A DNA stretch of 64,000 nucleotides from an uncultured Rhodospirillales bacterium (GTDB lineage Bacteria; Pseudomonadota; Alphaproteobacteria; Acetobacterales; Acetobacteraceae). This document shows, in pieces, positions 37,038 to 45,670 of this stretch. Below the pieces are notes generated by a model. The model was not told the origin of the DNA. It made no database searches and saw only the letters and a list, made by a program, of their open reading frames with translations. The stretch lies in NCBI GenBank assembly GCA_903924855.1, contig CAIYCW010000154.1, forward strand, positions 1-64,000, read 5' to 3'. Made by a program: the position numbers and the translations under genes. The first letter of the stretch is position 1. The number at the start of each line of letters is the position of its first letter.

Positions 37038-37598
37038 TCAGACCGGATCGGGGGCCGTGACGGCGGCCGGGTCGAGCAGCAGCTCGTCGCGGCGTGGCAG
37101 CTGGCGCAGATCGGCGAGGCCGAAATGGCTGAGAAAGGCGGGGGTCGTGGCCCACAGCGTGGGCCGGCCCGGCGCCTCCTTGCGGCCGGCGGGGGCGATC
37201 ACGCCGATCTCCAGCAGCTGATCCATGGTGCCCTGCGACAGCGTGGCGCCGCGGATTTCCTCGATCTCGGTGCGGGTGACCGGCTGGTGGTAGGCGATGA
37301 TCGCCAGCGTCTCCATCGCCACCCGCGGCAGGCGGCGCTTGACCTCCACCACCTGGCGCAGCAGCGGGGCCAGATCGAGGGCGGTGCGGAACTGAAAACC
37401 GCCGCCGATCTCGACCAGCTCCACGCCGCGGCCGTCATATTGCGCGCGCAGGGCCGTGATGATGGCGGCCAGATCGGCGAAATCCGACATCACCCGCAGC
37501 AGCGCGCTGGGCGGCACCGGCTGGGCTGCGGCGAAGATCAACGCCTCCGCCAGGCGCAGGTCCTGGGCGAAGAGGGCGGGGTCCTGGGTCTCGCTCAT
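37038..37598 (-). CDS. scpB: Segregation and condensation protein B
   Basis: LRLAEALIFAAAQPVPPSALLR...RVAMETLAIIAYHQPVTRTEIEEIRGATLSQGTMDQLLEIGVI. Confidence 0.92.
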   Translation of the reverse strand: MSETQDPALFAQDLRLAEALIFAAAQPVPPSALLRVMSDFADLAAIITALRAQYDGRGVELVEIGGGFQFRTALDLAPLLRQVVEVKRRLPRVAMETLAIIAYHQPVTRTEIEEIRGATLSQGTMDQLLEIGVIAPAGRKEAPGRPTLWATTPAFLSHFGLADLRQLPRRDELLLDPAAVTAPDPV

Positions 37599-38356
37599 TT
37601 TGGCGCCTCACTGGCAAGATCGAGCAGGATGGGGCCGAACGCGCTGTCCTGGCGCAGCGCGATCTGGCCGTTGCGGGCCAGTTCCAGCCCCGCGATCAGC
37701 GTGCTGGCCATGGCACCGCGGCGTTCGACCGGGGTTGGCGTGTGATCGGGCAGGAAGGCCATCAGATCGCTGCCCCGAGGCAGGCTGCCGAGCAGGCTGC
37801 GCAGCCGGTCCAGCGCCTGTTGCACGGTCCAGAGCGTGTGCGGCACGGGCGTGTAGATGGCCGAGCCCATGGCGCGCCTGCGGGCGGCCAGATAGGCGCG
37901 CAGCAGGCCCGCCACATCGAAGGCGTATTGCGAGCGATCGGTCTCGATGAGGGATTCGGGAGCACCCCGCTCGAACACGTCATGGCCGAGCACGGGTTGG
38001 ACGGTGAGCCATTCGGCCAGCTCGCGCACCCGTGCGAGGTCGCGCAGCCGTGCGGCGAGGCGATCGGCCTGGTGTTCGGCCTCCTCCACCCCCTCCTCGC
38101 TGGCCGGCAGCAGCAGGCGGGATTTCAGCCAGGCGAGCCAGGCGGCCATCACCAGCCAATCGGCGGCGAGCTCCAGCCGAATGCGGCGGGCCCCTTCGAT
38201 GACGGCCAGGAACTGGTCCACCAGATCAGCGATCGAGATGGTGGCGAGATCGAGCTTCTGCTGGCGGGCGAGGTCGAGCAGCAGGTCGAGCGGCCCCTCG
38301 AACCCCGCCAGATGCAGCATCAGCGACTGCGAGCCGGACTCAGACTCCGGAGCCAT
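37595..38356 (-). CDS. scpA: Segregation and condensation protein A
   Basis: LMLHLAGFEGPLDLLLDLARQQKLDLATISIADLVDQFLAVIE...ADWLVMAAWLAWLKSRLLLP. Confidence 0.93.
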   Translation of the reverse strand: MAPESESGSQSLMLHLAGFEGPLDLLLDLARQQKLDLATISIADLVDQFLAVIEGARRIRLELAADWLVMAAWLAWLKSRLLLPASEEGVEEAEHQADRLAARLRDLARVRELAEWLTVQPVLGHDVFERGAPESLIETDRSQYAFDVAGLLRAYLAARRRAMGSAIYTPVPHTLWTVQQALDRLRSLLGSLPRGSDLMAFLPDHTPTPVERRGAMASTLIAGLELARNGQIALRQDSAFGPILLDLASEAPK

Positions 38357-39047
38357 GACCTGCCAGTCTGAGCACGAGATTGCGTGCGTGGGGCAGCACG
38401 AAGTCCAGCCAGTCCTGCACCGGGTGGATCGGATGGGCGGTGCCGCGCGTCATCTCCGGGATGATGAACATCACCAGCATGACGATGAGAATGCCGTAGC
38501 GTTCGAGCTTGGCCCATTTCAGGGCCAGCGCCTCCGGCAGCAGCCCCACCACGATGCGCCCGCCATCGAGTGGCGGGATCGGCAGCAGGTTGAACAGGGC
38601 CAGCACGAGGTTGAACAGGATGAAATCGTCCAGGAACTCCACCGCGGGGTCGACCGCTGCGTCCGGCAGCCAGTCGAGCCCCCAGGCGGCGAGGCCTGCG
38701 AGCCAGGCGAGCAGGAAATTCGCGGCGGGGCCGGCTGCCGCCACGATCATCATGCCGCGGCGCGGGTTGGAGAAGCGCCAGGCGCCGACCGGGACCGGCT
38801 TGGCCCAGCCGAACATGAAGGCGACGCGGCCGATGGTGAGCAGCTGGGAGATCAGCAGAAATCCGGGCAGCAGGATGGTGCCGACACGGTCGATATGCAC
38901 AAGCGGGTTGAGCGAGAGGCGGCCGGCCTTCTTGGCGGTGTCATCCCCCAGCGCCCAGGCGGCGTAGCCATGCGCTGCCTCGTGCAGGGTGATGGCCAGG
39001 ATCACCGGCAGCACGGCGAGCACGATGGAGAGGATGGTGTCGATCAT
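38340..39047 (-). CDS. Site-2 protease family (peptidase M50)
   Basis: AITLHEAAHGYAAWALGD (HExxH) and NLLPIPPLDGGRI. Confidence 0.9.
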   Translation of the reverse strand: MIDTILSIVLAVLPVILAITLHEAAHGYAAWALGDDTAKKAGRLSLNPLVHIDRVGTILLPGFLLISQLLTIGRVAFMFGWAKPVPVGAWRFSNPRRGMMIVAAAGPAANFLLAWLAGLAAWGLDWLPDAAVDPAVEFLDDFILFNLVLALFNLLPIPPLDGGRIVVGLLPEALALKWAKLERYGILIVMLVMFIIPEMTRGTAHPIHPVQDWLDFVLPHARNLVLRLAGHGSGV

Positions 39048-40048
39048 GCCAGCAGGCTGGCGCGTTCGGCGCTGGCAGCCGCGATGTCGCACGGCACCGC
39101 GCGCGCGGCCACGAAGTCCCGCGCCTGGTGCAGGCGGGCTTCGGCGGTCACGGACAAGGGTGGGCAATGTTCGAGCACCGAGCGGTTTTGCGCCACTTCG
39201 CCTGGGCAATAAAGAGCGATGTCGCAGCCGGCGCGCAGACAGGCCTGGGCGCGGTGTTCGGGCGCGCCCTGCAGCGCGTGCATCGCGAGGTCGTCGGACA
39301 GCAGCAGGCCGCCAAAGCCGATGCGGCCGCGGATCACCTCGGCGATCAGCCTGGCTGACAGCGTGGCGGGGTTGTCCTGATCCACAGCGCGATAGAGCAG
39401 ATGCGCGGTCATGGCGCAGGGCAGATCGGCGTTGCGCTGGAAAGCGAGCAGATCGGCCTCGTCGATATCGGCGAGTTCGGGCAGCGCCAGATGGCTGTCG
39501 GCCAGCGCGCGGCCGTGGCCGGGCAGGTGTTTCATCACCGGGATGACACCGCCAGCGGCCAGACCCTCCGCCATGGCGCGGCCGAGCAGGGCCACGGTTT
39601 CGGGATCGGCGTCAAAGGCGCGATCGCCGATGGCGGTGGTGGCGCCGGGCACGGCACGATCGAGCACGGGGGCGCAGACCATGTCGAAGCCGAGGGCGGC
39701 ACATTCGGCGCCGATCAGCATGCCGTGCAGGAAGGCGGCCCGGCGGCCGGCATGCTGGTTGCGCGCGAAGACGGCACCGATGCGCGATGCCGCGGGGTGG
39801 GCTGTGAAATGCGGCGGCCGCAGCCTTGCCACCCGCCCGCCTTCCTGATCGACGGCGATCACGGCCCCAGGCGGCAGGGCCGCGCGCAGATCGGCGGTGA
39901 GGCGGCGCAGCTGGTCGGGTGTTTCGATGTTGCGGGCGAACAGGATCACGCCCGCGGGCGGATGCTGGGCCAACGGCGCGCGCGTCTCTGGGTCGAGCGC
40001 GGGGCCCGGCAGTCCCAGAATCGCGGCGCGCATCGCTGTGGCGGGCAA
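39044..40048 (-). CDS. nagZ: Beta-N-acetylhexosaminidase (GH3)
   Basis: GVILFARNIETPDQLRRLTADLRAALPPGAVIAVDQEGGRVARLRPPHF; KHLPGHGRALADSH. Confidence 0.93.
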   Translation of the reverse strand: MPATAMRAAILGLPGPALDPETRAPLAQHPPAGVILFARNIETPDQLRRLTADLRAALPPGAVIAVDQEGGRVARLRPPHFTAHPAASRIGAVFARNQHAGRRAAFLHGMLIGAECAALGFDMVCAPVLDRAVPGATTAIGDRAFDADPETVALLGRAMAEGLAAGGVIPVMKHLPGHGRALADSHLALPELADIDEADLLAFQRNADLPCAMTAHLLYRAVDQDNPATLSARLIAEVIRGRIGFGGLLLSDDLAMHALQGAPEHRAQACLRAGCDIALYCPGEVAQNRSVLEHCPPLSVTAEARLHQARDFVAARAVPCDIAAASAERASLLA

Positions 40049-40059
40049 GCTGTGGCCGG

Positions 40060-40953
40060 TCAGGAATTGCCGACCGTGCAGCTGCCGCCCTGTGCCTTCA
40101 GCCCGGCGCAGAAACTGCCGGCGGCGGCGCGGTCGGCAAAGCCTGCCACGCGCAGGCGGTAGAAGGATTTCCCGTCATGCTCGACATGGGCGACGCTGGG
40201 CTGGCGATCGCCCAGCAGTGCTGGGAATTTATGCGACAGGCGGCGCCATTCGGACATGGCGGCGGCTTCGGAGCCGACGGCTGCGAGTTGCACCACCGGG
40301 TGGCCGGGGGCGATTGCGGCCAGGGCTTTGCCTGGTTTGGCCGCGGCCTTGGCCTTGGCCTGGGTCGTTCCAGGGGCCGTGACAGGGGCCGTGACCGGTG
40401 CTGTGACGGTTTGGGCGGGGGTTGGTACGGCTGCGGGCGGCGCCTCGGCGGCGGGGGCGCGGGAGGCGTTCAGCAGCGGGCGCAGCGGCGTTTCGGCCAG
40501 CGGCGCCACGCGCAGCGGTTCCGGCGCTGGGGCAGTGGCCGGCGCCTGGGATGTGGCGACCGGTGCCGGGGCCGGGGTGGCTTGTGGCATTACCGGCGGG
40601 GCGCCGGAGCGCAGCGCGCCCAAGGCGGGTGTCTCGGGCTGCGGTGCAACAACGGCCTTGCCGTCCACGCCGCCGGAGAGAATACCCTCATTGGCGCCGG
40701 CCACCTTCATGCCGCCCTGATCGACGGGCTTTTCACGCACGGGCCGGCTGTCCGCCTCAATGACGGGAACGCCCGCGCTGTGATGGCCGACCCAGGACCA
40801 CAGGCTGATCAGCCCCAGCACACCGACCGCGATGCCGGCTGCGATGATGATCATGCGTTTGGTGTTGGGCGGTGGTGCGCCGCGATATTCGCGCGGGGCG
40901 TAGCCGCGCGCGGCACCCAGGGTTGGAAACGGAATGTCCAGATCGTCGCGCAT
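40060..40953 (-). CDS. SPOR-domain protein
   Basis: Single TM (MIIIAAGIAVGVLGLISLWSWV), Pro/Ala-rich linker with VTAPVTAPVTAPG, C-terminal SPOR VVQLAAVGSEAAAMSEWRRLSHKFPALLGDRQPSVAHVEHDGKSFYRLRVAGFADRAAAGSFCAGLKAQGGSC. Confidence 0.88.
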   Translation of the reverse strand: MRDDLDIPFPTLGAARGYAPREYRGAPPPNTKRMIIIAAGIAVGVLGLISLWSWVGHHSAGVPVIEADSRPVREKPVDQGGMKVAGANEGILSGGVDGKAVVAPQPETPALGALRSGAPPVMPQATPAPAPVATSQAPATAPAPEPLRVAPLAETPLRPLLNASRAPAAEAPPAAVPTPAQTVTAPVTAPVTAPGTTQAKAKAAAKPGKALAAIAPGHPVVQLAAVGSEAAAMSEWRRLSHKFPALLGDRQPSVAHVEHDGKSFYRLRVAGFADRAAAGSFCAGLKAQGGSCTVGNS

Positions 40954-40988
40954 TGCTCAGCTCCTGGCTGAGCGCGGCTGTCACCGGC

Positions 40989-42770
40989 TCAGCGCATTTC
41001 CTCGACGGGGGCTACCCCCATAATGGCCAATCCCGACCGAATCACGGCGGCCGTGGCCGCCACAAGCACAATTCGCGCACGGGTTTCATCCGGCCGGTCG
41101 TCCTGCAGGAAGCGCAGTGTGGTGTCATCGCGGCCGCGGTTCCACAGCATATGAAAGTCGCCCGCCAAGTCATAGAGAAAAAACGCTATTCTATGCGGCT
41201 CGCGCGCAAAGGCCGCCTGTTCGACCTGGCGTGGCCACGAGGCGAGGCGGCGGATCAGCGTCATCTCGGCCGGGTTGTCGAGACTCGACAGATCGGCATC
41301 AAGAAGGGCCTGCGGCGAGACATCCATCTTCTCGGCGGCGGCGCGCAGCACCGAGCGGCAGCGGGCATGGGCGTATTGGACGTAGAAATTCGGGTTCTCG
41401 CGGGTCTGCGCGATGGCCTGGTCGATGTCGAAATCCATCTGCGCGTCTGATTTGCGGGTGAGCATTGTGAAGCGGACGGCATCGCGCCCGACCTCCTCCA
41501 GCAGGTCGCGCAGGGTGATGAAGGTGCCGGCGCGCTTGGACATGCGGACCAGCTCGCCGCCCTTGAGCACTTTGACGATCTGGCAGAGCACGATGTCCAG
41601 CGTGGCGTTGGAATTGCCCGCCAGCGCCTTCACCGCGGCCTTCATGCGCGAGACATAGCCGCCGTGATCGGCCCCCCAGACATCGATCATGATCTGCGCG
41701 CCGCGCGCCATCTTGTCGGCGTGGTAGGCGATGTCGTTGGCGAAGTAGGTGTTGGAGCCGTCCGATTTGCGCAGCGGACGATCGACATCGTCGCCGAAGC
41801 TGGTGGCGCGGAACAGGGTCTGCTCGCGGGCCTCCCAGTCATCGGGCAGCTTGCCTTTCGGCGGTTCCAGCACGCCTTCATAGATCAGGCCCATGCCGGT
41901 CAGCGTGTCGATCACCTTGTCGGTGGCGCCTTGCCGGACCAGTTCGCGCTCGGAGCTGTAGCGGTCGAACCGGATGCCGAGCAGTTCGAGGTCTTCGCGG
42001 ATGCCGTCCATCATCATGGCGAGCGCGGTTTCGCGCACGGTCTCGAACCACAAATCGGGCTCGGCGTTCTCCAGCGTGGCGGTGGCGAGGGTGGCGCCGT
42101 GCTCGGCGGCGAGGCGCTGGCCGACGGCGATCAGATATTCGCCGCCATATTGCAGTCCGCCCGGGATGCGCTCGGCGTAGTCGTCCTGCGACAGGCTGGT
42201 GCCGATGACTTCGAGGTAGCGCCAATAGGCGGCATAGGCCAGGGCTGTGACCTGGCCGCCGGCGTCGTTGATCAGATATTCCTTGGTGACGGCGAAGCCC
42301 GCCTTGGCGAGCAGATTGGCCAGGGCGTCGCCCACCACGGCACCCCGGCAATGGCCGACATGCATCGGGCCGGTGGGGTTGGCGGAGACGTATTCGACAT
42401 TGACCGGAATGCCGGCACCGATGCTGCCATCGCCATAGGCCTCACCGCGGGCGAGGATCACCGGCAGCTGGGCGCGCAGGAAGGCGGGCGCCAGATGCAG
42501 GTTGACGAAGCCGGGGCCGGCCATCTCGGCGCGGTCCACCATCGGCAGTGCGGCCAGGGCGGTGGCGAGGGCGGCGCCGATCTCCTGCGGCTTGCGGCTA
42601 GCCTGCTTGCTGACCACCAGGGCTGCGTTGGTGGCCATGTCGCCATGGGTTTCGTCCTTGGTGGCCGTGACCTCGACACGGGCCAGCACCTCGGCGGGAA
42701 GCTCGGGCAGCATGGCGGCAAGGGCTGCGAGCACATGGGCGCGCAGTTCGGCGAACAGGTTTTCTTGCAT
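40989..42770 (-). CDS. argS: Arginyl-tRNA synthetase
   Basis: VEYVSANPTGPMHVGHCRGAVVGDALANLL; LVRMSKRAGTFITLRDLLEEVGRDAVRF. ATG 42770 or 42782. Confidence 0.96.
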   Translation of the reverse strand: MQENLFAELRAHVLAALAAMLPELPAEVLARVEVTATKDETHGDMATNAALVVSKQASRKPQEIGAALATALAALPMVDRAEMAGPGFVNLHLAPAFLRAQLPVILARGEAYGDGSIGAGIPVNVEYVSANPTGPMHVGHCRGAVVGDALANLLAKAGFAVTKEYLINDAGGQVTALAYAAYWRYLEVIGTSLSQDDYAERIPGGLQYGGEYLIAVGQRLAAEHGATLATATLENAEPDLWFETVRETALAMMMDGIREDLELLGIRFDRYSSERELVRQGATDKVIDTLTGMGLIYEGVLEPPKGKLPDDWEAREQTLFRATSFGDDVDRPLRKSDGSNTYFANDIAYHADKMARGAQIMIDVWGADHGGYVSRMKAAVKALAGNSNATLDIVLCQIVKVLKGGELVRMSKRAGTFITLRDLLEEVGRDAVRFTMLTRKSDAQMDFDIDQAIAQTRENPNFYVQYAHARCRSVLRAAAEKMDVSPQALLDADLSSLDNPAEMTLIRRLASWPRQVEQAAFAREPHRIAFFLYDLAGDFHMLWNRGRDDTTLRFLQDDRPDETRARIVLVAATAAVIRSGLAIMGVAPVEEMR

Positions 42771-42788
42771 CGTTCCAGTCACTTGTGA

Positions 42789-43943
42789 TCAGCCCGAGAC
42801 GGTGATGTCGGTCAGGCGGGAATGTTCGTCGAGCGCGAAGCGGTCGGTCATGCCGGCGATGTAGTCGGCCACCGCCTGGGCGGCGCGGGTGCTGCCCGGC
42901 ACGTCTCCGGCACGGCCGCGCCAGTCATCGGGCAGCAGGCTGGGCGCCTCGTGCAGCAGGGTGAAGATCTCGGTGGTCACGCGCCGCGCCTTGGCGGTCA
43001 TGCGGTTGACGCGCCAGTGGCGATACATGCGGGCGAACAGGAAATCCTTGATGACGTGATTGGCATCGGCCATGGCCGGGCTGAAGGCCACGGTGGGGCG
43101 CTTGGCGTGGCGGATGGCATCCGCGTCGGTGGGGGCGAGCTCGGTGATGCGCCGGCGGGTTTCGGCCACCAGATCGGTGATCAGCGTGTTGATCACCCGG
43201 CGCAGCGTTTCGTGGCGCAGGCGGGCGGGCGGCATGTCGAAGCTGGCGGTGCGGGCCACGGCAAGCGCGTCCTTAACCACGGGCAGGTGGGCGATGTCCT
43301 CGATGGTGAAGAGCTGGGCGCGCAGCCCGTCATCCAGATCGTGGCTGTGATAGGCGATGTCATCCGCCATGGCGGCGACCTGGGCCTCGGCGGAGGCGTA
43401 GGTGTGCAGATCGAGGCGGAACTTCTTGTCGTATTCCTCGACATAGGGCGGTGGCTTGCGCAGCGGGCCGTTGTGCTTGGCCAGGCCTTCCAGCGCCTCC
43501 CAGGTGAGGTTGAGGCCGTCGAAATCGGCGTAGCGGGATTCCAGAAGGGTGACGATACGCAGCGCCTGGGCGTTGTGGTCGAACCCGCCATGCGGCTTCA
43601 TCACGGCGCGCAGCGCGTCCTCGCCGGCGTGGCCGAACGGGGTGTGGCCGAGATCATGGGCGAGGGCGAGCGCCTCGGTCAGATCCTCGTCGAGCGCAAG
43701 TTCGCGGGCGATGGAGCGGGCGATCTGGGCGACCTCGATCGAATGGGTAAGCCGGGTGCGGTAGAAATCGCCCTCGTGATTGACGAAGACCTGGGTTTTG
43801 TATTGCAGCTTGCGAAAGGCGGAGGCGTGGATGATGCGGTCGCGGTCGCGCTGCCAGGGGCTGCGCGTGGCGGCCTCCGGCTCGGGGTGCAGCCTCCCGC
43901 GGGAGGTTTCGGGCTGAACCGCCCAGGGCGCGCGCGTGGTCAT
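42789..43943 (-). CDS. dgt: dGTPase-like deoxynucleoside triphosphate triphosphohydrolase
   Basis: SRGRLHPEPEAATRSPWQRDRDRIIHASAFRKLQYKTQVFVNHEGDFYRTRLTHSIEVAQIARSIAREL; HDLGHTPFGHAGEDAL. Confidence 0.94.
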   Translation of the reverse strand: MTTRAPWAVQPETSRGRLHPEPEAATRSPWQRDRDRIIHASAFRKLQYKTQVFVNHEGDFYRTRLTHSIEVAQIARSIARELALDEDLTEALALAHDLGHTPFGHAGEDALRAVMKPHGGFDHNAQALRIVTLLESRYADFDGLNLTWEALEGLAKHNGPLRKPPPYVEEYDKKFRLDLHTYASAEAQVAAMADDIAYHSHDLDDGLRAQLFTIEDIAHLPVVKDALAVARTASFDMPPARLRHETLRRVINTLITDLVAETRRRITELAPTDADAIRHAKRPTVAFSPAMADANHVIKDFLFARMYRHWRVNRMTAKARRVTTEIFTLLHEAPSLLPDDWRGRAGDVPGSTRAAQAVADYIAGMTDRFALDEHSRLTDITVSG

Positions 43944-44008
43944 GCCATGCGATTACACGCTGCCACGCGCCCCTTCAATCGGCGCGTGGTTCTGCCTATG
44001 TTGCATGC

Positions 44009-44338
44009 ATGAGCACAGCATTCCGACTGACCGACAGCGCGGCGGCGCGCGTGACCGAAATCTCCCAGGCTGAGGGCGGCGCCGCTTTGCGCATCGCCGT
44101 GCTGGCCGGGGGCTGCAGCGGGTTTCAATACAAGTTCGAGCTGGACCAGACCCGTCAGGAGGATGACGTGGTGATCGAGCACGCCGGGGCCACGGTCTAT
44201 ATCGATCCGGTGAGTCTGGACCTGCTGCAGGGCTCGGAGCTGGATTACACGGATGCGCTGATCGGCAGCCATTTCGTGGTGCGCAACCCGCAGGCGGCGA
44301 GTTCGTGCGGCTGCGGCTCCAGCTTCGCGTTGGCGTAG
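44009..44338 (+). CDS. erpA: Iron-sulfur cluster insertion protein (HesB/IscA/ErpA)
   Basis: FRLTDSAAARVTEISQ...LRIAVLAGGCSGFQYKFELD; C-terminal SSCGCGSSFAL. Confidence 0.9.
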   Translation: MSTAFRLTDSAAARVTEISQAEGGAALRIAVLAGGCSGFQYKFELDQTRQEDDVVIEHAGATVYIDPVSLDLLQGSELDYTDALIGSHFVVRNPQAASSCGCGSSFALA

Positions 44339-44344
44339 TCTCGG

Positions 44345-45118
44345 GTGAAGATCGCCAGCTGGAATGTGAATTCCATCCGCCAGCGCGAGCGCCATGTGGC
44401 GGCCTGGCTGGGCCGCGTGCAGCCGGATGTGCTGTTTCTGCAGGAGCTGAAATGCCAGGAGCCGGAGTTTCCGCGCGCAGCCTTTCAGGCGCTGGGCTAC
44501 GAGGCGGCGGTGGTGGGGCAGAAATCCTACAACGGGGTTGCGGTGCTGGCGCGGGTGCCGTTCGAGGTGGTGCACACGTCGCTTCCCGGGCTTGAGGGCG
44601 AGGTGGCTTCGCAGGCGCGCTATATCGAGATCACCACGGCCGGGATGACGTTGATCGGCATCTATCTGCCCAACGGCAATTCCGGCGGTGAGGCGGGCTA
44701 TGCCGGCAAGCTTGCCTTCATGGCGGCGCTGAAGGCGCGGGCTGAGGCGTTGCTTTCGGCGGATGTGGATTTTGCCATACTTGGCGACTGGAACGTGGCG
44801 CCGGAGGATGTGGATTACGCGAAGGGCGCCCTTTCCCCTGGCGATGCGCTGGTCCGGCCTGCGACGCGGGCGGCGTATCGGGAGATCGTCTGGCTCGGTC
44901 TGACGGATGCGGTGCGGGCGTTGCACCCGCAGGGGCCGGTCTACACGTTCTGGGATTATCAGAGTGCGTGCTGGCAGCGCGACTGTGGGCTGCGGATCGA
45001 TCACGCGTTGCTGTCGCCCAGGCTTGCCGAGCGTCTCGCCGCCGCCGCACCGGATCGGCGCGAGCGGGGCGAGGAGCAGCCTTCGGATCATGTGCCGGTG
45101 GTGGTGGAGATCACATGA
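44345..45118 (+). CDS. xth: Exodeoxyribonuclease III
   Basis: KIASWNVNSIRQRERHVAAWLGRVQPDVLFLQELKCQEPEFP...RIDHALLSPRLAERL...SDHVPVVVEI. GTG start. Confidence 0.93.
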   Translation: MKIASWNVNSIRQRERHVAAWLGRVQPDVLFLQELKCQEPEFPRAAFQALGYEAAVVGQKSYNGVAVLARVPFEVVHTSLPGLEGEVASQARYIEITTAGMTLIGIYLPNGNSGGEAGYAGKLAFMAALKARAEALLSADVDFAILGDWNVAPEDVDYAKGALSPGDALVRPATRAAYREIVWLGLTDAVRALHPQGPVYTFWDYQSACWQRDCGLRIDHALLSPRLAERLAAAAPDRRERGEEQPSDHVPVVVEIT

Positions 45119-45149
45119 TCTGGCGTCCTGTCGGGCCCCGGATCATGCC

Positions 45150-45443
45150 TCACTCCCAGTGCGGTTCGACCCAGAACCAGCGCGGGCCGCGGCGGGCCCA
45201 GTGGCCGTGGACGAAATGGGCGTAATGCGGGCGCGGGGCGATCCAGTGGCCGCCGATCCAGGCATAGCCACGGCCGTCCCAGCGCCAATGGCCGGGCTCC
45301 CACAGATAGCCGGGACGCGGGCCGGGCACGGCTTCGTAGCGCAGCGGTGGTGGTGCTTCCGGCTCGCGGTCCTCGGCCCGGGCTGATGTGGCAGCGAACA
45401 GGGTGGCTGCGGTGAAGCCCAGCAGGGCGCGGCGGTCGATCAT
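45150..45443 (-). CDS. YXWGXW repeat-type small exported protein
   Basis: Signal peptide MIDRRALLGFTAATLFAATSARA; aromatic/Gly/His repeats GYLWEPGHWRWDGRGYAWIGGHWIAPRP. Confidence 0.75.
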   Translation of the reverse strand: MIDRRALLGFTAATLFAATSARAEDREPEAPPPLRYEAVPGPRPGYLWEPGHWRWDGRGYAWIGGHWIAPRPHYAHFVHGHWARRGPRWFWVEPHWE

Positions 45444-45570
45444 CAGAAACTCCCTTGGTTGGCCGATGCGCCAAGAGTGGCACGCGTCACCTGACCGGTC
45501 CGATGAGGCAATGTGAGTTTTTCGCAAGCCCTTCGAAACGTTGAGCAACATTGCACACTCAGCGGCGTCG

Positions 45571-45656
45571 CAAGCGATTGAAAGTTTCTTTGGTTCTTTC
45601 TTTTCAAAGAAAGAACTTCTTTCTTGAAAAAGAAGCAAAGAAGTTTCAACCGCTTG
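45571..45656. repeat. Nested palindromes downstream of ilvD (family A-related)
   Basis: Inner GTTCTTTCTTT-TC-AAAGAAAGAAC (45593-45616, perfect), CTTCTTTCTTGAAAAAGAAG (45616-45635), outer imperfect arms CAAGCGATTGAAAGTTTCTTTG / CAAAGAAGTTTCAACCGCTTG. Confidence 0.85.
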
Positions 45657-45670
45657 CAAGCCGCCCCGGA

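Noticed and set aside
40369-40412. Short GTGAC(A/C)GG-type repeats as a regulatory array
   Set aside because: In frame within the SPOR protein, encoding the low-complexity linker VTAPVTAPVTAPG.
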